Source: CAZJPS01 sp964548055 (GTDB lineage Bacteria; Patescibacteriota; Gracilibacteria; Peribacterales; Peribacteraceae). Taken from it: a stretch of DNA of 28,481 nt. Position numbers and translations under genes: made by a program. Numbering within the stretch: the stretch's first letter is position 1; each line of letters begins with the position of its first letter. The notes under the pieces were generated by a model. The model ran no database searches, was not told the origin of the DNA, and saw only the letters and a program-made list of their open reading frames with translations. Location of the stretch: positions 1-28,481 of the forward strand of contig CAZJPS010000011.1 in the NCBI GenBank assembly GCA_964548055.1, in the 5' to 3' direction. Below are positions 1 through 6,298 of this stretch, piece after piece.

Positions 1-35
1 TTATTCCTTGCACAACGCTCAAGCACTACGGATGG

Positions 36-58
36 CATCCTTCGCTGCGCGAAGGATG
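36..58. repeat. GC-rich hairpin next to tRNA-Val 3' end
   Basis: A perfect 9-base inverted repeat (catccttcg / cgaaggatg) with a 5-base loop. It overlaps the CCA end of the tRNA by two bases. No T-run follows it on the minus strand, so it is not a standard terminator. It resembles the short GC-rich palindromes scattered between genes elsewhere in the window. Confidence 0.5.
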
Positions 59-133
59 GTGGGCGCCAAGGGATTCGAACCCCTGACCTACTCGGTGTAA
101 GCGAGTCGCTCTAACCAGCTGAGCTAGGCGCCC
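57..133 (-). tRNA. tRNA-Val (UAC anticodon), CCA encoded
   Basis: Read on the minus strand, the sequence folds into a full cloverleaf. The acceptor stem is GGGCGCC/GGCGCCC, the anticodon stem is ACTCG/CGAGT around the loop CTTACAC (anticodon TAC), and the T-arm contains GGTTCGAATCC. The discriminator is A and the CCA tail is encoded, giving 77 nt with CCA. It decodes valine GUA and, by wobble, other GUN codons. Confidence 0.97.
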
Positions 134-141
134 TTAGTAGA

Positions 142-147
142 AGAATA
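142..147 (-). promoter_or_regulatory. -10 box of tRNA-Val
   Basis: On the minus strand a TATTCT hexamer lies 8 bases before the first base of the tRNA, so transcription could start almost at the mature 5' end. No convincing -35 was seen. Confidence 0.4.
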
Positions 148-167
148 TCAGATTTATAGTCTGATAA

Positions 168-184
168 AAGGCGGAAATTGCCTT
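168..184 (-). terminator. Possible weak terminator after the secreted-protein gene
   Basis: Stem aaggc/gcctt with a 7-base loop, followed on the minus strand by a short TTTA run. It lies between the stop codon at 204 and the tRNA. A second small hairpin (atcaga/tctgat, 147-165) follows. The stem is only 5 bp, so the call is tentative. Confidence 0.3.
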
Positions 185-203
185 ATTTTCTCTATCGTGC
201 GAA

Positions 204-758
204 TTACCGCACTGCACTGCGTACGGCCAGCTGCCTCAGCAAATTCCCATTTATGAACTCAAGGAGCTCTTTGCCTGGGTTTTCAATAGAAATGAGCACG
301 GAGGTTTTGGCATCCTGGCCCAGGCACCAAAAATACTTTTTTTGATCCTTACTCACTCCTGGGAGGATCCATTTAAATCCACCGTAAGATTTACTGAGAA
401 GGATGCTTTCAATTCTGGAATCAGCTTGATTGAGAAGCTTTCCACCCCACGCCTTTTGCGCCTTAATTCGTACGGGTACATACGCGCATTCTTCTTTTGC
501 TATTGTTTCAAATTTCAACGTGAGTCCATTCCCTGTAAACACGGTCCCAGAACCACTTGCTGCAGCCGTCCACTTTCCCTGTACGTACACTTTGCGATCC
601 AAGTATTTACCCCAACTGATATCGGAAAAATCAGCGGTTGTTTTGGTGGAACGCGAACCTGAGATAACTCGCGCATACGATGAAGGCACGAAGGTTACCG
701 CAACCAAGAATAAGATTGCAGCAATGGTGACAAAGGAAAGGAGACGCATGCGAGCCAT
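204..758 (-). CDS. Hypothetical exported protein with N-terminal signal/anchor
   Basis: A 184-residue protein. After a short basic start (MARMRLL) comes a hydrophobic segment at about residues 6-24, then a Ser-Tyr-Ala stretch that could be a signal-peptidase site. The rest is a soluble, beta-rich looking domain with two cysteines (in EECAY and FWCLG). The segment DRKVYVQGKWTAA resembles one strand of OB-like domains in small secreted proteins; this is only an impression. The gene is last in a minus-strand run rpsP-khpA-pilin-this gene, 27 bases after the pilin-like gene, so co-transcription is likely. An internal ATG three codons in is an equally good start. Function unknown. Confidence 0.75.
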   Translation of the reverse strand: MARMRLLSFVTIAAILFLVAVTFVPSSYARVISGSRSTKTTADFSDISWGKYLDRKVYVQGKWTAAASGSGTVFTGNGLTLKFETIAKEECAYVPVRIKAQKAWGGKLLNQADSRIESILLSKSYGGFKWILPGVSKDQKKYFWCLGQDAKTSVLISIENPGKELLEFINGNLLRQLAVRSAVR

Positions 759-785
759 AAAATCTGGGGGGAAGCAGTTGAAAGA

Positions 786-1106
786 TTACTGTCTCAGTGA
801 AGCAAAGATTTCCTGCATCAGCTGAATAATAGTGGAGAAGTTGAGTTCAAAAGGAATCTCCAAAATACGAGCAATCCACGATACCGCAAAGAACGCAAAG
901 AACGTGACAAAGAGACCGATGATCGCGTAGCGGATTGTATGGACAGCTTTTTTTATTTTTTCTTCATTACCGGCAGAAAGGATGAATGTAATTCCTCCAA
1001 AGATAATAAAAATTAAACAGAGGAGTGACGCAACAATAAGAGAAAGCGCAATAAATGTGGCAACAATATCAACAATACTACCGTTTTCCAGAAGATCGTG
1101 AAGCAT
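786..1106 (-). CDS. T4SS pilin-like small membrane protein
   Basis: A 106-residue protein with two hydrophobic helices, about residues 12-43 and 60-85. They are separated by a short charged loop containing SAGNEEKIKKAVHTIRYA. This layout (helix, FGG..F..SAGNEEK.KKA, helix) is typical of the VirB2/TrbC-like pilin family common in Patescibacteria, where the protein is thought to sit in the inner membrane and polymerise into a conjugation-type pilus. Family membership is inferred from the motif; no other T4SS gene is in the window. It lies 24 bases after khpA on the same strand, an odd partner for ribosomal genes. No cleavable signal peptide is obvious. Confidence 0.7.
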   Translation of the reverse strand: MLHDLLENGSIVDIVATFIALSLIVASLLCLIFIIFGGITFILSAGNEEKIKKAVHTIRYAIIGLFVTFFAFFAVSWIARILEIPFELNFSTIIQLMQEIFASLRQ

Positions 1107-1130
1107 ACAAAAAAAGGAGAAGAGGGGAAA

Positions 1131-1445
1131 CTACGCCTGTTGAGGCTCAAGAATCTTCAGGTTTACGCGTTGCGCACTGTTGCCTCCAATCACACGCAGA
1201 AGCGTGCGAAGCGCCTTCACAGTCTGGCCTCCTTTACCAATTAGCTTTCCCATATCACGCTCACTCACCCGAACGGTAAGTAAAATGCCCAATTGATCCA
1301 CCGTTTGTTCAATGGATAACTCATCATGATCTTCTACAAGGGCATCGAGCGCATACTTTAAAAATTCATATCCCTGTTCCAAAGCTTGCTTGGAAGCCAA
1401 GCCCTGCGGTGAGCTTGCCGAAAGAGTCGAAGCATCATCGGTCAT
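1131..1445 (-). CDS. khpA: KH-domain RNA-binding protein KhpA
   Basis: A 104-residue protein. The KH signature is GKLIGKGGQTVKALRTLL at about residues 65-82, containing the GxxG loop (GKGG) that grips single-stranded RNA. KhpA-type proteins are short single-KH proteins that usually pair with KhpB/Jag and affect cell-wall growth and mRNA/sRNA stability. The N-terminal 25 residues are Ser/Ala rich and probably disordered. The start codon lies 11 bases after the rpsP stop; rpsP-khpA is a very widespread gene pair, which supports both the identity and a shared mRNA. Confidence 0.9.
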   Translation of the reverse strand: MTDDASTLSASSPQGLASKQALEQGYEFLKYALDALVEDHDELSIEQTVDQLGILLTVRVSERDMGKLIGKGGQTVKALRTLLRVIGGNSAQRVNLKILEPQQA

Positions 1446-1456
1446 AGGCTCCTAGA

Positions 1457-1819
1457 TTATGCCTCTTTCTTCTCCGTGTCACCCGATTCGGGAGAAGGAG
1501 CTGCCTCAGCCGCTACGGCTTCTGCAGGCTGTTCGCTCTTAGATTTCTTTTTCGTATACGTCTGAATAAATTTATCCATGTTTTTGTATCCCTGCTTGCG
1601 GAGTAAGCGAGCTACAGTATTACTAGGAATAGCACCCTTAGACATCCAATGCTGAATACGGTCCTGCTTTCCTTCAAATACAACTGGGTCGCGAGCAGGC
1701 AAATAATGACCAACGATTTCCATAAATTTCCCTTTTACAGGGCGTGCCTTTTCCGCCACGACAAGGCGGTAGGTAGGCATATTCTCGCGGCCGGTGCGCT
1801 GTAGACGTATAACCAACAT
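1457..1819 (-). CDS. rpsP: 30S ribosomal protein S16
   Basis: A 120-residue protein beginning MLVIRLQRTGRENMPTYRLV, the classic S16 N-terminus, followed by the IVGHYLP segment. S16 is an early-assembling small-subunit protein. The start at 1819 was chosen over an upstream in-frame ATG at 1861 because conserved S16 sequence begins there and a TACACT -10 box lies 8 bases before it. The last 35 residues are a Lys-rich stretch then an Ala/Glu/Pro tail, longer than in typical S16 and probably disordered. It heads the run rpsP-khpA-pilin-exported protein. No Shine-Dalgarno is visible. Confidence 0.96.
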   Translation of the reverse strand: MLVIRLQRTGRENMPTYRLVVAEKARPVKGKFMEIVGHYLPARDPVVFEGKQDRIQHWMSKGAIPSNTVARLLRKQGYKNMDKFIQTYTKKKSKSEQPAEAVAAEAAPSPESGDTEKKEA

Positions 1820-1827
1820 GGATGCGA

Positions 1828-1833
1828 AGTGTA
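1828..1833 (-). promoter_or_regulatory. -10 box of rpsP, near-leaderless
   Basis: TACACT on the minus strand with 8 bases to the ATG at 1819. A partial -35 (TTGCGG) lies 17 bases upstream. The expected transcription start is 0-2 bases before the start codon. Confidence 0.45.
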
Positions 1834-1927
1834 GGGAAGGATAAAGTGGTCCGCAAGCCAATTTTGTAGGGATTAGGCTTTCTCAGACAACATATATCAA
1901 TCTTGGGATGCTTTCAGGACATTGCTG

Positions 1928-2221
1928 TTACTTCCTTCTTGCAATACGTATATCTGTAATCTTTATGCCTTCGCATTCTTTCATTAAAAAAGCTCTTAGT
2001 TCGGGCAGAAGCGGAATGCATTCTTGTGAAGCCACACTGTGCGTACTACTAATAAAGAGCGTCGCGTGCGTAAGCGACTCCACCTTGAGGAAATCCGTAA
2101 AATTAGGGAGAGCGCCTTTGAGCCATCTCTGTGCTGCAAAGACAATATGCGAAGCCCCCGCCTGACCATGGAGGCCGCGTTTCCGAAGAACTTTCGGAAG
2201 GATGGAATGAATACTATCCAT
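1928..2221 (-). CDS. DUF721 / DciA-like protein
   Basis: A 97-residue protein. The pattern RWLKGALPNFTDFLKVESL, then a strand-like THATLFISST, then SQECIPLLPELRAFL and finally IKITDIRI matches the DUF721 fold. In DciA, the founding example, this KH-like domain helps load the replicative helicase DnaB onto DNA. DnaB is also encoded in this window (13866-15248). Start 2221 avoids overlap with the glycosyltransferase stop (2229); an upstream ATG at 2263 would add 14 residues that do not look conserved. The close spacing suggests co-transcription with the upstream glycosyltransferase. Family call from pattern only; the loader role is inference. Confidence 0.65.
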   Translation of the reverse strand: MDSIHSILPKVLRKRGLHGQAGASHIVFAAQRWLKGALPNFTDFLKVESLTHATLFISSTHSVASQECIPLLPELRAFLMKECEGIKITDIRIARRK

Positions 2222-2228
2222 GCCCCCA

Positions 2229-3281
2229 TTATACCGGCTCCGTAAGTTCCCGAAGGACAGCAAGTGTGTTGGAAGCGGTATCTACCCAAGAACGAGGAGC
2301 GGAAGGAGGAAAGGGGAGAGGCGGGGAGGCAAGTGCTTGTGTAAAGCACTCTGTATCTGGCTCTATGAGGACCGTACCCGGTTGTGCAATCTCTGGGAAT
2401 GCGCCCCGACTCGAAACAATGGCAGGGCAGCCACACGCAGCTGCTTCTATAAGGGGCAGCCCAAATCCTTCGTACAGAGATGCGCTCACAAAGCAAAGGG
2501 CTGAGGAATACAGTACGGGTAAATCTTCTTCTGGCACATCGGAGAGGATACGTACGCCGGACGGAAGCGAGAGTGATGCTGCTTCTTTTCCTCCTGTCAC
2601 AAGGACTAATTCTTTTTCTGAAGTTTGAAGCTTTGAAAAACTTTCAAGCAGCACTGGCACGTTTTTGTGCTGTTTAGCATTTCCCACATATATATAAAAA
2701 GGCTTCGTGAGCCCGTACTTTTTTTTCACTGTCTCCTTCTCCTTTTCAGACGCAGGGTGAAATTCCGGCGAGACCCCTTCGTGTATAACCGTTATTTTTT
2801 TTCGAAGTGCTTCGCCGTATACAGTAGCTACATCATCTGCTGTAAATGCGCTGACACAAATAATAGCTGCAGATTTTTGAAGAGCATGCCTCATGAAAAA
2901 ACGGTAGACTGCTTGCGCAAAAGGAGTGCGACGATTGGGAAAGCGATGCAATATCAAATCATGAATTGTGACAATAAACGGAACCGGGCACAAAAAGGGA
3001 ACATTGAAATGAGGAGAAAAAAACAAATCGATCCCAGAGGAACGAATAATTTTTGGGAAACGTATTTGTTCCGCAAGTGTATAGTGACCGTAGTCGAAAG
3101 TTGAAAGTTGAAAGTTGAAAGTTTTTGGAAGAGATGTAATCCACGATTCTTTTTGATCTCTCACAAACAAGACATATGTAAAATTCGAATCCAGCTGGAG
3201 CAGATTCGTGACAACTTCACGCGTATAGCGCCCCAGTCCTGCATTGGCCGATGCAAAACGACAGTCAATTCCAATTCTCAT
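2229..3281 (-). CDS. GT4-family glycosyltransferase
   Basis: A 350-residue GT-B fold enzyme. N-terminal Rossmann half: MRIGIDCRFASANAGLGRYT with the acceptor-side glycine-rich loop. C-terminal half: YVGNAKQHKNVPVLLESF, then EGFGLPLIEAAACGCPAIVS around residues 268-287, the E-x7-E nucleotide-sugar signature of GT4 enzymes. It should transfer a sugar from an NDP-sugar to a lipid or glycan at the cytoplasmic membrane; substrate unknown. A heptamer repeat array lies inside the gene and encodes TFNFQLSTFD at residues 54-63. The start at 3281 is supported by a TATCAT -10 box 7 bases upstream. It is divergent from prmC. Confidence 0.93.
   Translation of the reverse strand: MRIGIDCRFASANAGLGRYTREVVTNLLQLDSNFTYVLFVRDQKESWITSLPKTFNFQLSTFDYGHYTLAEQIRFPKIIRSSGIDLFFSPHFNVPFLCPVPFIVTIHDLILHRFPNRRTPFAQAVYRFFMRHALQKSAAIICVSAFTADDVATVYGEALRKKITVIHEGVSPEFHPASEKEKETVKKKYGLTKPFYIYVGNAKQHKNVPVLLESFSKLQTSEKELVLVTGGKEAASLSLPSGVRILSDVPEEDLPVLYSSALCFVSASLYEGFGLPLIEAAACGCPAIVSSRGAFPEIAQPGTVLIEPDTECFTQALASPPLPFPPSAPRSWVDTASNTLAVLRELTEPV
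3093..3120. repeat. Four tandem heptamers (GTTGAAA) inside a glycosyltransferase gene
   Basis: Four head-to-tail 7-base units, GTTGAAA with one substitution in the first unit. They are read in frame on the minus strand as part of TFNFQLSTFD. The same 7-base periodicity occurs in intergenic repeats of this window. Confidence 0.8.
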
Positions 3282-3288
3282 CTATGGC

Positions 3289-3308
3289 ATGATACCCGTA
3301 TGATACGG
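3289..3308 (-). promoter_or_regulatory. -10 box and palindrome upstream of the glycosyltransferase
   Basis: TATCAT (3289-3294, minus strand) ends 7 bases before the ATG at 3281, giving an essentially leaderless mRNA. Immediately upstream is a 13-base palindrome, ccgtat-g-atacgg (3296-3308), placed in the -10/-35 spacer where a repressor could bind. No clear -35. Confidence 0.45.
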
Positions 3309-3353
3309 CTTCGCGATATAACCGATATTAAAGCGAGCTCGAATATTCTACTA

Positions 3354-3377
3354 ACAGCGGCGTAGCTACGCCGCTGT
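3354..3377. repeat. 24-base perfect palindrome between divergent genes
   Basis: acagcggcgtag and its exact reverse complement are joined without a spacer. It sits between the divergent glycosyltransferase and prmC promoters, where a terminator would make little sense. It may be an operator or a dispersed palindromic element. As RNA it would need an unpaired centre of about 4 bases to fold. Confidence 0.7.
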
Positions 3378-3407
3378 GCCATAATACAGTGACGAGAGAA
3401 TTTCATT

Positions 3408-3413
3408 TATAAT
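3408..3413 (+). promoter_or_regulatory. -10 box of prmC (consensus TATAAT)
   Basis: A perfect TATAAT with 10 bases to the ATG at 3424. It overlaps the earlier in-frame ATG at 3412, which therefore cannot be the start on an mRNA made from this promoter. The GGAG at 3416-3419 would lie upstream of, or at, the transcription start and so is unlikely to act as a ribosome binding site. Confidence 0.6.
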
Positions 3414-3423
3414 GCGGAGCCGT

Positions 3424-4239
3424 ATGACCATACAAGAAGCACTGGCGGGTTCAGGAATAGCGAAAGCTGATAGTGAAGTGTTGCTTTCACGGCTCCTTCG
3501 AAAAGATAGAACGTGGCTGATGGCGCACCCGGAAGCCGTATTATCGGATGCAGATTGGACTGTGTGGGCACAGTGGGTAGAGCGTAGGCGCGCATATGAG
3601 CCGGTTGCCTACATCACACAGCAGCAAGAATTTTATGGACGGACATTTTATGTGGATAAGCGGGTCCTGATTCCCCGGTCTCCCACAGAAGATCTTGTCT
3701 CTCTTGCACTGAAGTTTCTCAAAAATCCGACGGATACTTCGGCAGAGATTGATACTGAAATCATTGCAACAGCGAGGCGTCTTCAAAAAGAAATCTCCAT
3801 CGATGAAGTCAAAACTTTGGTCGACATCGGAACTGGCAGCGGCTGCATTGCAATCACGCTCGCTTTAGAGCGACCAGACATACGCGTAATCGCCACCGAT
3901 ATTTCCGAACAAGCTTTGGAAGTAGCACGTATCAATGCAAGAAATCTTAACGCTTCTGATCGCGTCACTTTTTTACAAGGAAGTGGTCTGGATCCTCTTC
4001 AGGATTTACAAGAACCATTCATCATCGTCACGAATCCTCCCTACATTCCTTCAGGAAGAAATCTAATGAAAGATGTGCAGGACTATGAGCCGCACGTGGC
4101 GCTGTTTGGAGGAAAAGAAGGAAAGGATCTCATTCAGGAAATTTTGAAAGCAGCAGACATTCATCCGTACTGTATGGGCGTTGTGATGGAATGCGGAAAA
4201 GAGCAAATATCATACGATGCAATTTGTCTTATAATTTAA
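3424..4239 (+). CDS. prmC: Release factor glutamine N5-methyltransferase PrmC (HemK)
   Basis: A 271-residue enzyme that methylates the Gln of the GGQ loop of peptide release factors using S-adenosylmethionine. The N-terminal helical domain (about 1-75) includes PVAYITQQQEFYG and VLIPRSPTE. The SAM-binding Rossmann domain has DIGTGSGCIAITLAL, and the substrate-binding TNPPYIPS gives the NPPY motif. Two oddities. About 30 residues (KNPTDTSAEIDTEIIATA and following) are inserted between the PRSPTE region and the SAM motif. The protein also ends soon after VMECGKEQ, lacking the final strands with the usual D-x-G-x-x-R element. Two consecutive stops (TAA TAG) follow, then the purA frame. Activity is likely but not certain. 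Confidence 0.9.
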   Translation: MTIQEALAGSGIAKADSEVLLSRLLRKDRTWLMAHPEAVLSDADWTVWAQWVERRRAYEPVAYITQQQEFYGRTFYVDKRVLIPRSPTEDLVSLALKFLKNPTDTSAEIDTEIIATARRLQKEISIDEVKTLVDIGTGSGCIAITLALERPDIRVIATDISEQALEVARINARNLNASDRVTFLQGSGLDPLQDLQEPFIIVTNPPYIPSGRNLMKDVQDYEPHVALFGGKEGKDLIQEILKAADIHPYCMGVVMECGKEQISYDAICLII

Positions 4240-4282
4240 TAGGTGAATGAAGCTTTTTCGCGCTACCAATTCTCAATATATC

Positions 4283-4288
4283 TATGCT
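4283..4288 (+). promoter_or_regulatory. Possible -10 box of purA
   Basis: TATGCT with 11 bases to a GTG at 4300. It supports an internal promoter and the shorter PurA start. No convincing -35. Confidence 0.35.
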
Positions 4289-4299
4289 ACTGTTACTGC

Positions 4300-5553
4300 G
4301 TGGAACAGCTCCTCTCCTCCCTTGGTCCCGTCTGCGCCGTTATTGGTGCGCAGTGGGGGGACGAGGGAAAAGGAAAAGCGATTGATCTTCTTGCCGAGCA
4401 TTTTGACGTAATTGCGCGAGCATGTGGAGGCGCAAATGCAGGCCACACTATTGTTGTGAAAGGGAAGAAACATGTGTTCCGCTTGCTGCCATCAGGGTGC
4501 TTACACGAAGGGAAAGCGATTGTGCTTGGTGCCGGGATGGTGATTCATTTGCCAACGTTGCTTGAAGAAATTCAGCTCCTGCGTGATAGCGGAATCGATA
4601 TTGTGGATCGCTTATACATATCTCCAGCCGCGCACATCGTGTTTGATTTTCATAAAGAAATTGATGGAGTTTTGGAAGAGAGAAGAACAAAAGCAGTAGG
4701 GCAGGGGATTGGAACTACGCGCAAAGGAATTGGACCTGCGTACATGGACAAAGCGATGCGCGCGGGAATACGAATGGAGTCACTACTAGGCGCTTCGGTC
4801 ATGTGGAAAGAAATGTTGAACAAAAAAGCAATTGATACAAAGACTATGTTTGGAGTGCGGATTGATATAGAGAAAGAATGTGAACAACTTTATAGTGCTC
4901 AAAAACTCTTGAAAAAAAGAATAGTGGATGTGTCGTGGATGCTTGTGACAGAGTTTTTACATACAGGAAAAAAAATTCTTATGGAGGGTGCTCAGGCGAC
5001 ACTGTTGGATATTGATCATGGAACGTATCCATATGTTACCAGTAGCTCCACAACTGTCGCGGGCGCGCTGCAAGGGTTAGGGCTTGCACCGAAACATCTC
5101 ACATCCGTGATCGGGGTTGCAAAAGCGTACTGCACGCGCGTGGGCTCTGGGGAATTTGAAACGGAAGTAGAAGGGGATATTGGTGATAGGCTCCGAAAAA
5201 GGGGAGGGGAGTATGGTTCTGTCACAGGAAGACCACGAAGATGCGGGTGGCTTTCTATTCCTGATTTAAAACGCACTGCTCTTATTAATGGCTTTGATTG
5301 CTGGAATATTACAAAGCTGGATGTATTAGACACGGAGGACACCATTCCAATTGGGGTGAATATGGACGCGAAAGGCATGGTGACGTACACGAACCTTCCA
5401 GGATGGAAAACATCTACTGTTGGTATTACATCTTTTGAAAAACTTCCTGTAGAGGCGCAAAACTTAATCCGCTTTATTGAGACGGAAACAAAAACTTCAA
5501 TAAAACTCATTGGAACAGGTCAAGGAAGAGAAGAAATGATTGTGCGCACATAA
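4300..5553 (+). CDS. purA: Adenylosuccinate synthetase
   Basis: A 417-residue enzyme (with the GTG start at 4300) that joins IMP and aspartate using GTP, the first committed step to AMP. Signatures in order: IGAQWGDEGKGKAIDLL (GTP-binding P-loop), GANAGHTI, GTTRKGIGPAYMDK, EGAQATLLDIDHGTYP, SSTTVAGALQGLG, RVGSGEFETE, GSVTGRPRRCGW and ITKLDVLD. Length and motif spacing are normal. Start is uncertain: a GTG at 4243, three bases after the prmC stop, would add 19 residues (with a Tyr/Cys-rich run) that precede nothing conserved. GTG 4300 lies downstream of a TATGCT box and places the P-loop about 18 residues in, nearer to other PurA proteins. Confidence 0.95.
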   Translation: MEQLLSSLGPVCAVIGAQWGDEGKGKAIDLLAEHFDVIARACGGANAGHTIVVKGKKHVFRLLPSGCLHEGKAIVLGAGMVIHLPTLLEEIQLLRDSGIDIVDRLYISPAAHIVFDFHKEIDGVLEERRTKAVGQGIGTTRKGIGPAYMDKAMRAGIRMESLLGASVMWKEMLNKKAIDTKTMFGVRIDIEKECEQLYSAQKLLKKRIVDVSWMLVTEFLHTGKKILMEGAQATLLDIDHGTYPYVTSSSTTVAGALQGLGLAPKHLTSVIGVAKAYCTRVGSGEFETEVEGDIGDRLRKRGGEYGSVTGRPRRCGWLSIPDLKRTALINGFDCWNITKLDVLDTEDTIPIGVNMDAKGMVTYTNLPGWKTSTVGITSFEKLPVEAQNLIRFIETETKTSIKLIGTGQGREEMIVRT

Positions 5554-5558
5554 AATAT

Positions 5559-5588
5559 TTGACGGTTTGATGCTGCATCCACTAAAAA
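5559..5588 (+). promoter_or_regulatory. Promoter of the 225-residue unknown protein, leaderless
   Basis: TTGACG (5559-5564), an 18-base spacer, TAAAAA (5583-5588), then 6 bases to the ATG at 5595. This is one of the few promoters here with a recognisable -35. Confidence 0.5.
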
Positions 5589-5594
5589 TGGCTT

Positions 5595-6272
5595 ATGCAT
5601 ACGCCACCTCACATAGAAGATTTTAGAATTGCACTCTTGCGTCCTGTACCTTCTAGCCTTGAAATGCAACTCACAAAAGAAGCAGGTGAATATGGTGATG
5701 GGCTTCATAAGATTATTAATACATTCAAAGAAATGGTTCAGCAGGCAGCGGAAGAGATTAATCTCGATGTACGGATAGATGAGTTTCAGTTACACGATAG
5801 GGTTGGGGGTTCTGGCATTGTTGCAAAAAAACGTGGAAAGGACTTACAGAACTACCATGTGCTTTCTGCTTTCGACCCTAGGGTTAGGGATTGTGCGTTC
5901 ATTACAAATCAAGTTGGGCATCCTCTTCAAAGAGGCATTTTTGTTTTCACTTCAAAAGAAGTTCTGGAAGATATGCAAAGAATCTTGAGCCTAGCAAAAT
6001 CGGCTCTCGTTGACAGTCATATAGTGAAACTTCAAGCAACAGCATTGCAAAGAATTTTTGCTATTCATATTCCTCTGAATGATGCGAGTAGTGCAGATAT
6101 GCATCGTACAAATATAAGTCATGTACAGAAAGCGCTACTCTATCCCTATACCAAACCTGTCACATCCTCCACAGCACAATCAACCACGTTACTTTCACTG
6201 GATCCTGAATCAAGAGAGAACCAGCCTTATTTTAGAAATCTCTTTACAGGAGAAGATGAGCAGGACAATTAA
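5595..6272 (+). CDS. Hypothetical protein, 225 residues
   Basis: I do not recognise this protein. It is soluble, with no signal peptide or membrane helix. Residues 25-60 look helical (a Glu/Lys/Gln-rich stretch through KEMVQQAAEEINLDV). Residues 60-130 contain VRIDEFQLHDRVGGSGIVA, then FVFTSKEVLEDMQRILSLA, suggesting an alpha/beta domain. The last 45 residues are Ser/Thr-rich, then acidic, and probably disordered. The start is supported by a TTGACG/TAAAAA promoter ending 6 bases before the ATG. It follows purA on the same strand by 41 bases but has its own promoter, and it converges with nadK; only 26 bases separate the two stop codons. Confidence 0.7.
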   Translation: MHTPPHIEDFRIALLRPVPSSLEMQLTKEAGEYGDGLHKIINTFKEMVQQAAEEINLDVRIDEFQLHDRVGGSGIVAKKRGKDLQNYHVLSAFDPRVRDCAFITNQVGHPLQRGIFVFTSKEVLEDMQRILSLAKSALVDSHIVKLQATALQRIFAIHIPLNDASSADMHRTNISHVQKALLYPYTKPVTSSTAQSTTLLSLDPESRENQPYFRNLFTGEDEQDN

Positions 6273-6298
6273 TCCTCCGGCCTCTCCCCCCACTTCAA

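Noticed and set aside
430..825. 131-codon plus-strand frame
   Set aside because: Opposite the exported-protein gene, whose signal peptide and reading frame are more convincing.
2131..3104. Two plus-strand frames of 145-165 codons
   Set aside because: Shadows of the glycosyltransferase gene; Cys/Arg-rich translations without structure.
3412..3424. ATG at 3412 as prmC start
   Set aside because: It overlaps the TATAAT -10 box, so it would not be on an mRNA made from that promoter; the ATG at 3424 fits.
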